This document shows, one piece after another, positions 1 to 6,139 of a DNA stretch of 7,640 bases (positions are counted from its first letter, which is position 1; the number at the start of each line of letters is the position of its first letter). The translations under genes were made by a program, and so were the position numbers. The notes below the pieces were generated by a model. The model saw only the letters and a list, made by a program, of their open reading frames with translations, was not told the origin of the DNA and ran no database searches. Origin of the DNA: an uncultured Collinsella sp. Lineage in GTDB: Bacteria > Actinomycetota > Coriobacteriia > Coriobacteriales > Coriobacteriaceae. The stretch covers positions 1 through 7,640 of the forward strand of contig UQTW01000043.1 of the NCBI GenBank assembly GCA_900544115.1, in the 5' to 3' direction.

Positions 1-950
1 TGCGGCGTGCGCACGAGCACAAAGTTCGCCGCGCTCGGCCATGCCTCCACGGGCATGCCCTCGGCAGCCATTGCGCGCAGGGCGCACAGCTCGCGCTCGC
101 GCTCGGATGCGATCTGTGCCACCACGGGCGTGTAGGCATCACGGGCACGCACGCAGGCAAGTGCTGCCGCCTGGCTCAGCACGTTAACTGAATAGATCTG
201 GCGAATCGCCGCGAACACGTCGATGACTTCCGGCGCCGCGATCACGTAACCCAGACGCGTACCGGCAGCGCCAAACGCCTTGGACAACGTATGCAGAATC
301 ACCAGGTTGGGATGCTCGGCGATAAGCCCCTGCGCCGTGGTGACCGCGCCAAACGAATCGTCGGCAAACTCCACGTAGGCCTCGTCAACCATTACCATGC
401 CGGGGCACGCATCGCACAGCGCCGCGACAAAGTCGAGCGGTGCCACGTCACCCGTGGGGTTGTTGGGCGAGGTCACGATTGCCAGGTTGCACTCGGACGC
501 CGCCGCAAGCACGGCTGCCTGGTCGAGCTCAAAGGTCGCGGGGTCGCGCCACACGTCGCGCACCTCGGTCTGACAGAGCGACGCAAAGAACGCATACTCG
601 CTAAAGCACGGCGGGCAGTTGAGCAGGGTCCGTCCCGCGCCGCCAAACGCCAACAGGTAGTTATAGAGCAGCTCGTCGCCGCCGTTGCCCACGCAGACAT
701 TCTCGCGCGTCACGCCATGCCAAGCGGCAAGCTCGTCGCGCAGGTCGTTGGACATGGGGTCGGGATAGCGGTTGAGCGGCGTGGCGGCAAGCGCCGCATC
801 AACCGCCTCGCGCACGTCGGCCGGCACGGGGTAGGTGTTCTCGTTTGCCGAAAGGTTGATGCGCGTGGGCGTAAAGTTGGGATCGTAGGGCTCAATGCCG
901 GCCAAGTAGGGCTGGACGAGCTCCTTCATGCGCGGCGTGAGTTCGGCCAT
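1..950 (-). CDS. hisC: Histidinol-phosphate aminotransferase HisC, C-terminus cut by window edge
   Basis: HisC is a cytoplasmic PLP enzyme that transaminates imidazole-acetol phosphate with glutamate to L-histidinol phosphate, the step before histidinol phosphatase and HisD. I translated 316 codons by hand. The gene then runs off the left edge, and about 30-45 residues are probably missing, judged from the usual 350-residue length. Fold-type I aminotransferase landmarks appear in order: LSANENTYPVP (33-43), NRYPDP (60-65), VGNGGDELL (87-95), SPNNPTGD (161-168), DEAYVEFA (189-196), and LSKAFGAAGTRLGY with the expected PLP lysine K224. SAANFVLVR lies near the visible end. The start at 950 is fixed by an AAGGAGG site 6 nt upstream that lies inside the end of hisD. 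The hisD stop and this start are 1 nt apart, so translation is probably coupled. Nothing visible is broken. A phenylalanine or tyrosine aminotransferase role is possible for this family, but the hisD neighbour favours HisC. Confidence 0.95.
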   Translation of the reverse strand, partial: MAELTPRMKELVQPYLAGIEPYDPNFTPTRINLSANENTYPVPADVREAVDAALAATPLNRYPDPMSNDLRDELAAWHGVTRENVCVGNGGDELLYNYLLAFGGAGRTLLNCPPCFSEYAFFASLCQTEVRDVWRDPATFELDQAAVLAAASECNLAIVTSPNNPTGDVAPLDFVAALCDACPGMVMVDEAYVEFADDSFGAVTTAQGLIAEHPNLVILHTLSKAFGAAGTRLGYVIAAPEVIDVFAAIRQIYSVNVLSQAAALACVRARDAYTPVVAQIASERERELCALRAMAAEGMPVEAWPSAANFVLVRTP

Positions 951-951
951 A

Positions 952-2388
952 TTAGGCCTCCTTGCCAGTCGCGCCGGCGCCATCCGCGCTTGCAGCCGCC
1001 AGGTCCACGCCCTCGGCAACCGTCGCCACGGCGTCGCCCGGCCAGGCAACCTTGGTCAGGTCGGCCGCGGCGAGCGACTCGGCGCTCACGGCATCCTCGC
1101 CCTGCTCCAACACGCGGCGGCGCAGTGCGGCCGAAAGCGCGTGTGCCCACAGACCCTCGGCCTCGGCCAGGCGCTGCGTAGCGGGAGCATCGGAGAGCAG
1201 GCCCTCGGGTGTATAGCAAATGACACTCGAGCGCTTGACGAACTCTTCGACCGAAAGCGGGTTGGAGAACATGGCCGTGCCGCCGGTCGGCAGCGTGTGA
1301 TTGGGGCCGGCAACGTAATCGCCGAGCGGCTCGGAGCTCCAAGCGCCCACAAAGATGGCGCCGGCGTTGCGAATGCCGCCGAGCAGGCCCATCGCATCCT
1401 TGCAATGCAGCTCAAGGTGCTCGGGCGCCACGGTGTTCACGGCCTCGACGGCAGCCGCCATGTCGGCGGCCACCACGATGGTGCCTTCGTTGTCGAGCGA
1501 GGCACGCGTGATCTCGGCACGCGGGGACTGTGCCACCAGGATGTCGATACCTGCCTCAACCTCACGCGCAAACTGCTCGTCGCAGGTCACCAGATAGCAG
1601 GCCGCCAGCGGATCATGCTCGGCCTGGGCCATCAGGTCGGCCGCGACCACCATGGGCTTGGCCGTGGCGTCGGCCAGCACGCAGACCTCGGAGGGACCGG
1701 CGACCATGTCGATGCCCACGTCACCCGAGACAATCTGCTTGGCAGCGGCAACAAAGGCGTTGCCCGGGCCGGTAATCTTGTCGACACGCGGAATGGTCTC
1801 GGTACCGTACGCCAGCGCGGCCACGGCCTGAGCGCCGCCCACCATATAGATCTCGTCCACGCCGCCGAGCTTGGCCGCGGCAAGCGTGTAGGGGCTGATC
1901 AGGCCGTCCTTTTGCGGCGGGGTCACCATGACCACGCGCTTGACGCCGGCCACTTTGGCGGGAATGGCGTTCATGAGCACGGTGGAAGGGTACTGCGCGC
2001 GACCGCCCGGCACGTAGATGCCGGCCGCAGCGAGCGGGGTCACCTTAACGCCGAGCATCGTGCCGTCCGGGCGCGTGGTAAACCAGCTCTGCTCGACCTC
2101 GCGCTGGTGGAACTCGCGAATCTGGCGCGCAGCCTTTTCGAGCGCGGCGACAAAGGCCGGATCGAGGCCTTCGAGCGCGGCATCGATCTGCTCCTGCGGG
2201 AGACGGAAGCTCTGCAGCTCAACACCGTCAAAACGCTGGCAGTAATCGCGCACCGCGGCATCGCCGTTGGCACGCACGTTGGCCACGATATCGCGGGCGG
2301 CGTCGACGATGTTTTGCGGCAGCACGCCCTTGCGGTTGAGCTGGTTGGTAACGAGGCGCTCACCGGGAGCAAGCTTGATAGTCTTCAT
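952..2388 (-). CDS. hisD: Histidinol dehydrogenase HisD
   Basis: HisD is a zinc enzyme that oxidises L-histidinol to L-histidine in two NAD-dependent steps and ends the histidine pathway. The protein has 478 residues. The family signature GPGNAFVAAAKQIVSGDVGI starts at residue 207 and continues into DMVAGPSEV. By family alignment from memory, the zinc ligands are Q255 and H258 (QAEHD), D357 (GDYVAGPNH) and H416 (EGLWAHAL). The catalytic Glu-His pair is E323-H324 (APEHLE). All are intact. The start at 2388 (MKTIKLAPG) has AGGGGA 7 nt upstream. A longer TTG start at 2514 would add 42 residues unlike HisD and overlap the upstream gene. About 62 residues follow H416, more than the roughly 15 in E. 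coli HisD; this Ala-rich tail is unexplained. It stands between hisZG (106 nt upstream) and hisC (1 nt downstream) in the his operon. Confidence 0.97.
   Translation of the reverse strand: MKTIKLAPGERLVTNQLNRKGVLPQNIVDAARDIVANVRANGDAAVRDYCQRFDGVELQSFRLPQEQIDAALEGLDPAFVAALEKAARQIREFHQREVEQSWFTTRPDGTMLGVKVTPLAAAGIYVPGGRAQYPSTVLMNAIPAKVAGVKRVVMVTPPQKDGLISPYTLAAAKLGGVDEIYMVGGAQAVAALAYGTETIPRVDKITGPGNAFVAAAKQIVSGDVGIDMVAGPSEVCVLADATAKPMVVAADLMAQAEHDPLAACYLVTCDEQFAREVEAGIDILVAQSPRAEITRASLDNEGTIVVAADMAAAVEAVNTVAPEHLELHCKDAMGLLGGIRNAGAIFVGAWSSEPLGDYVAGPNHTLPTGGTAMFSNPLSVEEFVKRSSVICYTPEGLLSDAPATQRLAEAEGLWAHALSAALRRRVLEQGEDAVSAESLAAADLTKVAWPGDAVATVAEGVDLAAASADGAGATGKEA
957..963 (-). promoter_or_regulatory. 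Ribosome binding site of hisC inside hisD
   Basis: The minus strand reads AAGGAGG, a near-perfect anti-Shine-Dalgarno match, 6 nt before the hisC ATG at 950. It lies in the last codons of hisD, so ribosomes ending hisD are well placed to restart on hisC. It decides the hisC start against the next in-frame Met at codon 8. Confidence 0.8.
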
Positions 2389-2411
2389 ATCGGTATCCCC
2401 TATCGGTCGAG

Positions 2412-2467
2412 GTTTTTGTTCGAAAAACGAGAGACCGGGCGGCGGCGTCAGTCGGCCCGCCGCCCGG
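2412..2467 (-). terminator. Hairpin between hisZG and hisD, possible weak terminator or attenuator
   Basis: Bases 2435-2445 and 2457-2467 form an 11-bp perfect GC-only inverted repeat with an 11-nt loop. In the minus-strand RNA it is followed by UCUCUCGUUUUUCG, so the U run starts about 6 nt after the stem, which is late for an efficient intrinsic terminator. Just downstream, 2412-2417 and 2423-2428 form a second small stem (GTTTTT with AAAAAC). The pair fills the 106-nt gap inside the his operon. Partial termination, RNA processing or transcript stabilisation are all possible; the structure itself is clear, the role is not. Confidence 0.5.
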
Positions 2468-2494
2468 ACGTTGGGGCGCCCGTGCGTGCTCGCG

Positions 2495-4210
2495 CTATTG
2501 TGCCGAGCCCGCAACGGGCTCGAAATGCTTGTCCTTCACGGCAGCCGCCAAGCGATCGGCCAGATTGCGCACGCGCGGATCCAAGCGAGCGGCACCCGGG
2601 TTGACAAAGAAGCGGGCCGTGCAGTCCATAATGCGACCAGTAATAACGAGGTCGTTATCGCGCAGCGTGGCGCCCGTGGCGGTAATATCCACGATGCGAT
2701 CGGTCATGCCGACGATAGGGCCCAGCTCGATGTTGCCGTGCAGCGAGACGATGTCGGCATTCACGCCGCGCTCGGCATACCAGGCACTCGCGATGCGCGG
2801 ATACTTGGTGGCCACGCGAAGCGACCCGCGACGGGCATAGTTGCGCTCGGCCTGGCCGGCGCGCCACGCGGGCTCCGCCTCAATGAAAGTGCACAGGCCG
2901 TAACCCAGATCGACCAACTGCAGCAGGTTGAGGTCTGCCTCGATAAGCGAGTCCCAACCGCAGATGCCGCAATCGGCACCGCCGCAGCCCACAAAGGCGG
3001 GCGCATCGCTGGGACGCACGATGACAAACTCGATATCGCCGACCGCGCCCTTACCGGCACGCGTGTCGCGGCCGCGCACGATCAGGTGACGGCCGGGGTC
3101 GCGCAACTCAGAGACGTCTAAGCCCGCGGCCTCGAGCACGTCGAGCGTATCGGCCTTGAGCGAGCCCTTGGGCACGGCGATGCGTAGCGGGCCCTCGGCG
3201 CCACGGCCCACGGCGTGGTCGCCATCGGGGGCGGCGTCCTCGGCCGAGGTGCGCGCGGCCTCCAGACGCTCGAGCGAAAAGGCGAAACCCGCCGCCGGCA
3301 CCTCGATGCCGTCGCCAAATGCGCCGGTAAAGATGGAGTCGTAGCGGCCGCCCGAACCGACCGGGTCAGGCAGGCCGCCGGCATAGGCCTTAAAGACCAG
3401 ACCCGTGTAGTAATCAAACGAGTTCATGATGGAGAAGTCGAAGGACAGCACCTGGGCGTCCTCGGGAGCCAGGTCCTCGACCAGGGCGCGCAGCTCGCGC
3501 GTGAGCGGCGCGACGATGCCCGCCGCCGCCAGAAGCACATCGACGCGGTCGAGTACCTCGGCGCCGCCGTGCAAGCGCGGCAGCTCGCTAATGGCAACCT
3601 TGACGGCATCGGACTCGTCGCTTGCCGCCACGCGGGCATCGAGGCCCACAAAGTCGTTGGCGTGCACGCAGCGCAGGGCCTCGGCAGCCAGCTCGCGATC
3701 CTCGCACGCCGCGAGCAGCTCCTTAAACGGACGCACGCTACCTGCGATAATGCGCGCATCGGGCAGCGCCAGCTTGCGCACCGCCTCGGCCACGAGCGAG
3801 ACAATCTCGACATCGCCCGCGGTGTCGCCCGCACCGATAAGCTCAAAACCCAGCTGTGTAAACTGGCGCGAGCCGCCGGCATTGCGCTGGCACTCACGAA
3901 CCACCGGCGCCTCGTAGCGAAGGCGCAGCGGCAGGTCGGCCGCGCGCATGCGGGTCGAGACCAAGCGCACGATCGGCAATGTGTTGTCGGGACGGACCAC
4001 CAGCAGGCGACCGTCGTCATCAAAGAGCTTAAACGGCGTGTCCGCAATGCGGCCGCCTTCCTCGAGCGAACCCTTGTCCTCGAGCAGCGGCGTCTCGACC
4101 GGAAGGTAATGATGCTCCCTGAAGCAGCCCTTCACCGTCAGCGCAATCTCCTCGCGCGCCTGAGCCTCCTCGGGCAATATGTCCCGGAATCCCCACGGTG
4201 TGGCCGTCAT
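2495..4210 (-). CDS. hisZG: HisZ-HisG fusion: ATP phosphoribosyltransferase with fused regulatory subunit
   Basis: This 571-residue protein should catalyse the first histidine step, ATP + PRPP to phosphoribosyl-ATP. Residues 1-316 are HisZ, a histidyl-tRNA synthetase paralogue without tRNA charging: it opens TPWGFRDILPEEA, keeps the motif-2-like stretch around RYEAPVVRECQ (98-108) and QFTQLGFEL, the SFDYYTG motif (264-270), and GSGGRYD plus PAAGFAFSLERL (286-316). Residues 317-341 form an Ala/Asp/Gly-rich linker. Residues 342-571 are short-form HisG: RIAVPKGSL (343-351), ATKYPRIASAWYAERG (467-482), and the PRPP-binding DITATGATLR (508-517). There is no C-terminal ACT-like domain as in long HisG, so histidine feedback would act through the HisZ half. 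Normally HisZ and HisG are separate subunits of a hetero-octamer. The reading frame is continuous with no stop between halves. GAGGAGG sits 8 nt before the ATG. It is the first gene of the his operon. Odd: three cysteines (409, 414, 417) in the HisG substrate region. Confidence 0.93.
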   Translation of the reverse strand: MTATPWGFRDILPEEAQAREEIALTVKGCFREHHYLPVETPLLEDKGSLEEGGRIADTPFKLFDDDGRLLVVRPDNTLPIVRLVSTRMRAADLPLRLRYEAPVVRECQRNAGGSRQFTQLGFELIGAGDTAGDVEIVSLVAEAVRKLALPDARIIAGSVRPFKELLAACEDRELAAEALRCVHANDFVGLDARVAASDESDAVKVAISELPRLHGGAEVLDRVDVLLAAAGIVAPLTRELRALVEDLAPEDAQVLSFDFSIMNSFDYYTGLVFKAYAGGLPDPVGSGGRYDSIFTGAFGDGIEVPAAGFAFSLERLEAARTSAEDAAPDGDHAVGRGAEGPLRIAVPKGSLKADTLDVLEAAGLDVSELRDPGRHLIVRGRDTRAGKGAVGDIEFVIVRPSDAPAFVGCGGADCGICGWDSLIEADLNLLQLVDLGYGLCTFIEAEPAWRAGQAERNYARRGSLRVATKYPRIASAWYAERGVNADIVSLHGNIELGPIVGMTDRIVDITATGATLRDNDLVITGRIMDCTARFFVNPGAARLDPRVRNLADRLAAAVKDKHFEPVAGSAQ

Positions 4211-4239
4211 CTGGTGAGCCTCCTCATGCTGTGTTTCAT
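4207..4239 (-). other. Possible 10-codon upstream ORF overlapping the hisZG start
   Basis: The minus strand reads MKHSMRRLTR then TGA, and the stop overlaps the hisZG ATG as ATGA. It contains only one His codon, so it does not look like a classic his leader peptide, which has a run of His codons. No Shine-Dalgarno sequence precedes its ATG; the 3' side of the 4246-4277 hairpin lies just upstream. It runs through the GAGGAGG site of hisZG. It may be chance. Confidence 0.15.
4219..4225 (-). promoter_or_regulatory. Ribosome binding site of hisZG
   Basis: GAGGAGG on the minus strand, 8 nt before the ATG at 4210. It supports that ATG as the start and shows the gene is translated independently of anything upstream. 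Confidence 0.8.
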
Positions 4240-4245
4240 ATAGAG

Positions 4246-4277
4246 CAGAAGACCGGCATAGCTCCGCCGGTCTTCTG
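4246..4277 (-). promoter_or_regulatory. Perfect 12-bp hairpin in the hisZG 5' region
   Basis: Bases 4246-4257 and 4266-4277 are a perfect 12-bp inverted repeat (CAGAAGACCGGC) with an 8-nt loop, ending 35 nt before the hisZG start. No U run follows on either strand, so it is not a standard terminator. It could be a 5' stem-loop of the his mRNA or an operator dyad for a repressor. A weak -10-like TATGCT lies upstream at 4286-4291 without a convincing -35, so the promoter is not settled. I see no T-box consensus in this leader. Confidence 0.5.
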
Positions 4278-4352
4278 GGTACTTTAGCATACTAGAGTGC
4301 TTGCGGGGAAAATCCGTCGCAGCCGCTCACACCGTATTCATCTGGAAACATA

Positions 4353-4376
4353 GGGTAGGTTGCCGCAACCCGACCC
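4353..4376 (-). terminator. Hairpin just after the epimerase gene, possible terminator
   Basis: On the minus strand GGGT and GGTTG pair with CAACC and ACCC around a 3-nt CGG loop, with a small internal bulge (CG against T). It begins 3 nt after the epimerase stop codon. The tail TATGTTTCC is only moderately U-rich. Its place between the sugar unit and the his operon fits a transcript end, but the sequence alone makes it a weak call. Confidence 0.35.
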
Positions 4377-4379
4377 CAC

Positions 4380-5216
4380 CTAGGCGCCAATCGCACGACG
4401 ATACTCTGCCATTACCTGCGCATCGGCAGCTGCGGGGTCGGCAAAATAGCGCCCGTCATAGGTCTCGGCCGAAACAACTCCGCGATAGCCGCGCGCCACC
4501 AGCCTATCCAGGTCGGCGCGCATATCGCGGTCGCCGTCACCCCAGGCAAGATGCGTCGTGCCATCTGCCGCAACATCGACAAAATGCACGTGGGCGACAT
4601 CATCGCCAAGCAGATCGAAATAATCGTCGATGGTATCCCCCGCCACCGCCATGGCGCCCATATCCAGACACGCCTTAAGTGCCGGATGGTCAACTGCCTC
4701 AATCATGCGCTTCGTGTCGGCCGCCGAGTTCACGATTATCGACTCAACCGGTTGTAGGGCCTCGAGCACCAGTCGCACGCCGCGTTCTCCCGCATGCTCG
4801 GCAATCGCACGCAGCATCGAGGCACTGCGACCCCACGCGTCCTCGATCGGCTCGTTTAAAAATGCCCAGCCACTCGAGACCATGACCTGCTCGGCTCCAA
4901 GTTCCGCCGCGATATCCACAACGTTCTTAAAGTACGCGAGCGTGCGGGTACGCGCTTCATTCCCGCGCGCCGCGATATTCCACGGCTTGGGGTTGTTCTG
5001 TTCGGGACAAAGCCCCACAATCCGAACTCCATACCGCTGTGACAGCTCCCGCACCTGCTCGATCGAATCGTATCCATGGCAATCGACATACAGATGCATC
5101 GCCCCGGTCCAAAGCTCGCAACACGTGTAGCCCGAGGCCGCAGCCGAGGAAAAGAATTCCTCAAGGTCAAAATAACGATGGCTGATATTCATGACGGCAA
5201 GCTGCGGATACTCCAT
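4380..5216 (-). CDS. Sugar 3-epimerase/isomerase, TIM barrel, FrlC-like
   Basis: This 278-residue protein belongs to the xylose-isomerase-like TIM-barrel family (sugar phosphate isomerases/epimerases, IolE/FrlC/tagatose 3-epimerase). The four metal ligands of the 3-epimerase group are visible: E152 (LVLEAL), D185 (CLDMGAM), H211 (AHVHFVD) and E251 (VSAETYD). Stretches such as IVGLCPEQNNP (66-76) and LQPVESIIVNSAAD (154-167) match E. coli fructoselysine 3-epimerase FrlC as I recall it. After the metal Asp it has MGA, close to FrlC's ICA and unlike the SFH of tagatose/psicose 3-epimerases. FrlC interconverts psicoselysine and fructoselysine. I chose the ATG at 5216 because AAAGGTGG lies 5 nt upstream; the GTG at 5225 would overlap that site. 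It follows the PTS genes by 83 nt, with a hairpin between. Expected to be cytoplasmic and metal (Mn/Co-type) dependent. Exact substrate is not proved; a ketohexose 3-epimerase is the main alternative. Confidence 0.8.
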   Translation of the reverse strand: MEYPQLAVMNISHRYFDLEEFFSSAAASGYTCCELWTGAMHLYVDCHGYDSIEQVRELSQRYGVRIVGLCPEQNNPKPWNIAARGNEARTRTLAYFKNVVDIAAELGAEQVMVSSGWAFLNEPIEDAWGRSASMLRAIAEHAGERGVRLVLEALQPVESIIVNSAADTKRMIEAVDHPALKACLDMGAMAVAGDTIDDYFDLLGDDVAHVHFVDVAADGTTHLAWGDGDRDMRADLDRLVARGYRGVVSAETYDGRYFADPAAADAQVMAEYRRAIGA

Positions 5217-5233
5217 CTTGTCCACCTTTCGGC

Positions 5234-5268
5234 AAAAGGGCGCCGCAGCACAATGTGCGCGACGCCCC
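5234..5268 (-). terminator. Intrinsic terminator or leaky attenuator after EIID
   Basis: The minus-strand RNA forms GGGCGUCGC paired with GCGGCGCCC, extended by GCAC with GUGC around an AUU loop: 13 pairs with one bulged U, then UUUU. One pair is G-U and exists only in the minus-strand RNA, which supports that direction. The ribosome binding site of the epimerase starts only a few nt after the U tract. With just four U it may leak, giving fewer epimerase transcripts than PTS transcripts. Confidence 0.7.
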
Positions 5269-5284
5269 CTCTTACATTGTTTTA

Positions 5285-5313
5285 ATTATGACGGATGCCC
5301 TACTGAACACCAA
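5285..5313 (-). promoter_or_regulatory. Weak candidate promoter for the epimerase gene
   Basis: The minus strand has TTGGTG (5308-5313), a 17-nt spacer, and CATAAT (5285-5290), the latter 5 of 6 to the -10 consensus. It overlaps the end of the EIID gene, and the surrounding stretch is the most AT-rich near this junction. A transcript from here would carry the 5234-5268 hairpin in its leader. The -35 match is poor (3 of 6). Confidence 0.2.
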
Positions 5314-6136
5314 GCACTCCAAAGAACGCGCCGGCGATGCTCACGAGTAGGATCACGAGCATAATGAGCAGCGGATTCATCTTCTTCTTGAGCATGAGAT
5401 AGACGATTCCAAACAGCCCCATCGTGACAAAGCCCGGGAAGATTCCGTTGAGCAGCTCGGCCAGCGTCTGAGCGCCATCGCCCGCGCCGACCATGAGCGG
5501 AATGTCCACGGTGACCATCTCCATGGTCATAGCACCGATCACCATGGCGCCCATGATAGAGGCCATCTTGACGATCGTGTCCATAATGCCCGATTCCTGG
5601 ACCTTGCTGATCATGTCCGAGCCAAAGCGATATCCCACAAACGTCAGCAGGTAACGAATGATGTAGTGAGGGACGTTGAACACGAGCAGGAACAAAATCG
5701 GGCCAAGAATAGAGCCCTGCAGCGCCAGCGACGTGCCGACACCCGTTGCCAAAACTCGCAGCGTGCCCCAGTAGAAGGCATCGCCCACGCCGGACAGCGG
5801 TCCCATCAAAGCAAGCTTGACATTAGAGATCGCGCTCGTGTCAAAGTTATCTTCGGTGGCGTTGACTTCTTCCATTGCGGCAGCAATAGACATGGGGAGC
5901 GTCGAAATGTACGGCGTGACGTTATAGAGCTCCATATGGCGCTTGAGTGCGGCCTTAAAGTCTGCATCCTGCGGATACAGCTTGCGAAGAATCGGCATAA
6001 GGGCCCACATAAAGCCGATATGGCCCATACGCTCGTAGTTCCAGGAGTGCTCATAGGGAATCGAGCGCCAGAACAGCTTCTTAAGATCTGCGCGGGTAAT
6101 CAACCCGTCGTAGGAAGACTCAAACTTAAAACTCAT
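5300..6136 (-). CDS. PTS mannose-family transporter subunit IID
   Basis: EIID is one of two membrane subunits of mannose/sorbose-family PTS permeases; with EIIC it moves the sugar while EIIB phosphorylates it. The protein has 278 residues. The cytoplasmic N-terminal part has the family motif SWNYERMGHIGFMWALMPIL (31-50) and a following helix rich in charged residues. LALMGPLSGVGDAFYWGTLR (108-127) is the EIID signature. Hydrophobic segments lie at about 146-168, 193-208, 234-249 and 255-276, the last close to the C-terminus. I chose the ATG at 6136, with GGGAG 8 nt upstream, over a TTG at 6151. It overlaps the end of EIIC by 11 nt, so translation is probably coupled. A terminator-like hairpin follows. 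Substrate cannot be read from this subunit. Confidence 0.95.
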   Translation of the reverse strand: MSFKFESSYDGLITRADLKKLFWRSIPYEHSWNYERMGHIGFMWALMPILRKLYPQDADFKAALKRHMELYNVTPYISTLPMSIAAAMEEVNATEDNFDTSAISNVKLALMGPLSGVGDAFYWGTLRVLATGVGTSLALQGSILGPILFLLVFNVPHYIIRYLLTFVGYRFGSDMISKVQESGIMDTIVKMASIMGAMVIGAMTMEMVTVDIPLMVGAGDGAQTLAELLNGIFPGFVTMGLFGIVYLMLKKKMNPLLIMLVILLVSIAGAFFGVLGVQ

Positions 6137-6139
6137 CGA
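6126..6139. repeat. 14-base repeat, copy 1, at the EIIC/EIID junction
   Basis: The bases TTAAAACTCATCGA occur here and again at 7414-7427. On the minus strand the unit reads TCGATGAGTTTTAA: it ends the upstream gene (Asp-Glu-Phe-stop) and here also supplies the EIID start codon in another frame. Confidence 0.6.

Noticed and set aside
291..1181. 296-codon plus-strand open frame over hisC and the end of hisD
   Set aside because: It is opposite a clear HisC and the end of HisD; its Arg/Pro-rich low-complexity tail is typical of a shadow frame.
2389..2514. Longer hisD starting at a TTG at 2514
   Set aside because: The extra 42 residues do not resemble HisD, the start overlaps hisZG, and the ATG at 2388 has a good ribosome binding site.
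928..2604. 558-codon plus-strand open frame antisense to hisD
   Set aside because: The minus frame carries a complete HisD with all active-site residues. Long antisense frames are common in GC-rich genes, and this translation resembles no family I know.
4207..4239. Classic his leader peptide
   Set aside because: The small ORF has a single His codon and no ribosome binding site, so His-codon attenuation is not supported.
3215..4243. 342-codon plus-strand open frame antisense to hisZG
   Set aside because: It mirrors the HisZ coding sequence; the Arg/His/Gln-rich product with no recognisable domain is typical of a shadow frame.
4211..4379. T-box riboswitch upstream of hisZG
   Set aside because: I found no GGTGG-N-ACCGCG-type core in the minus-strand leader, and the region is short for a T-box.
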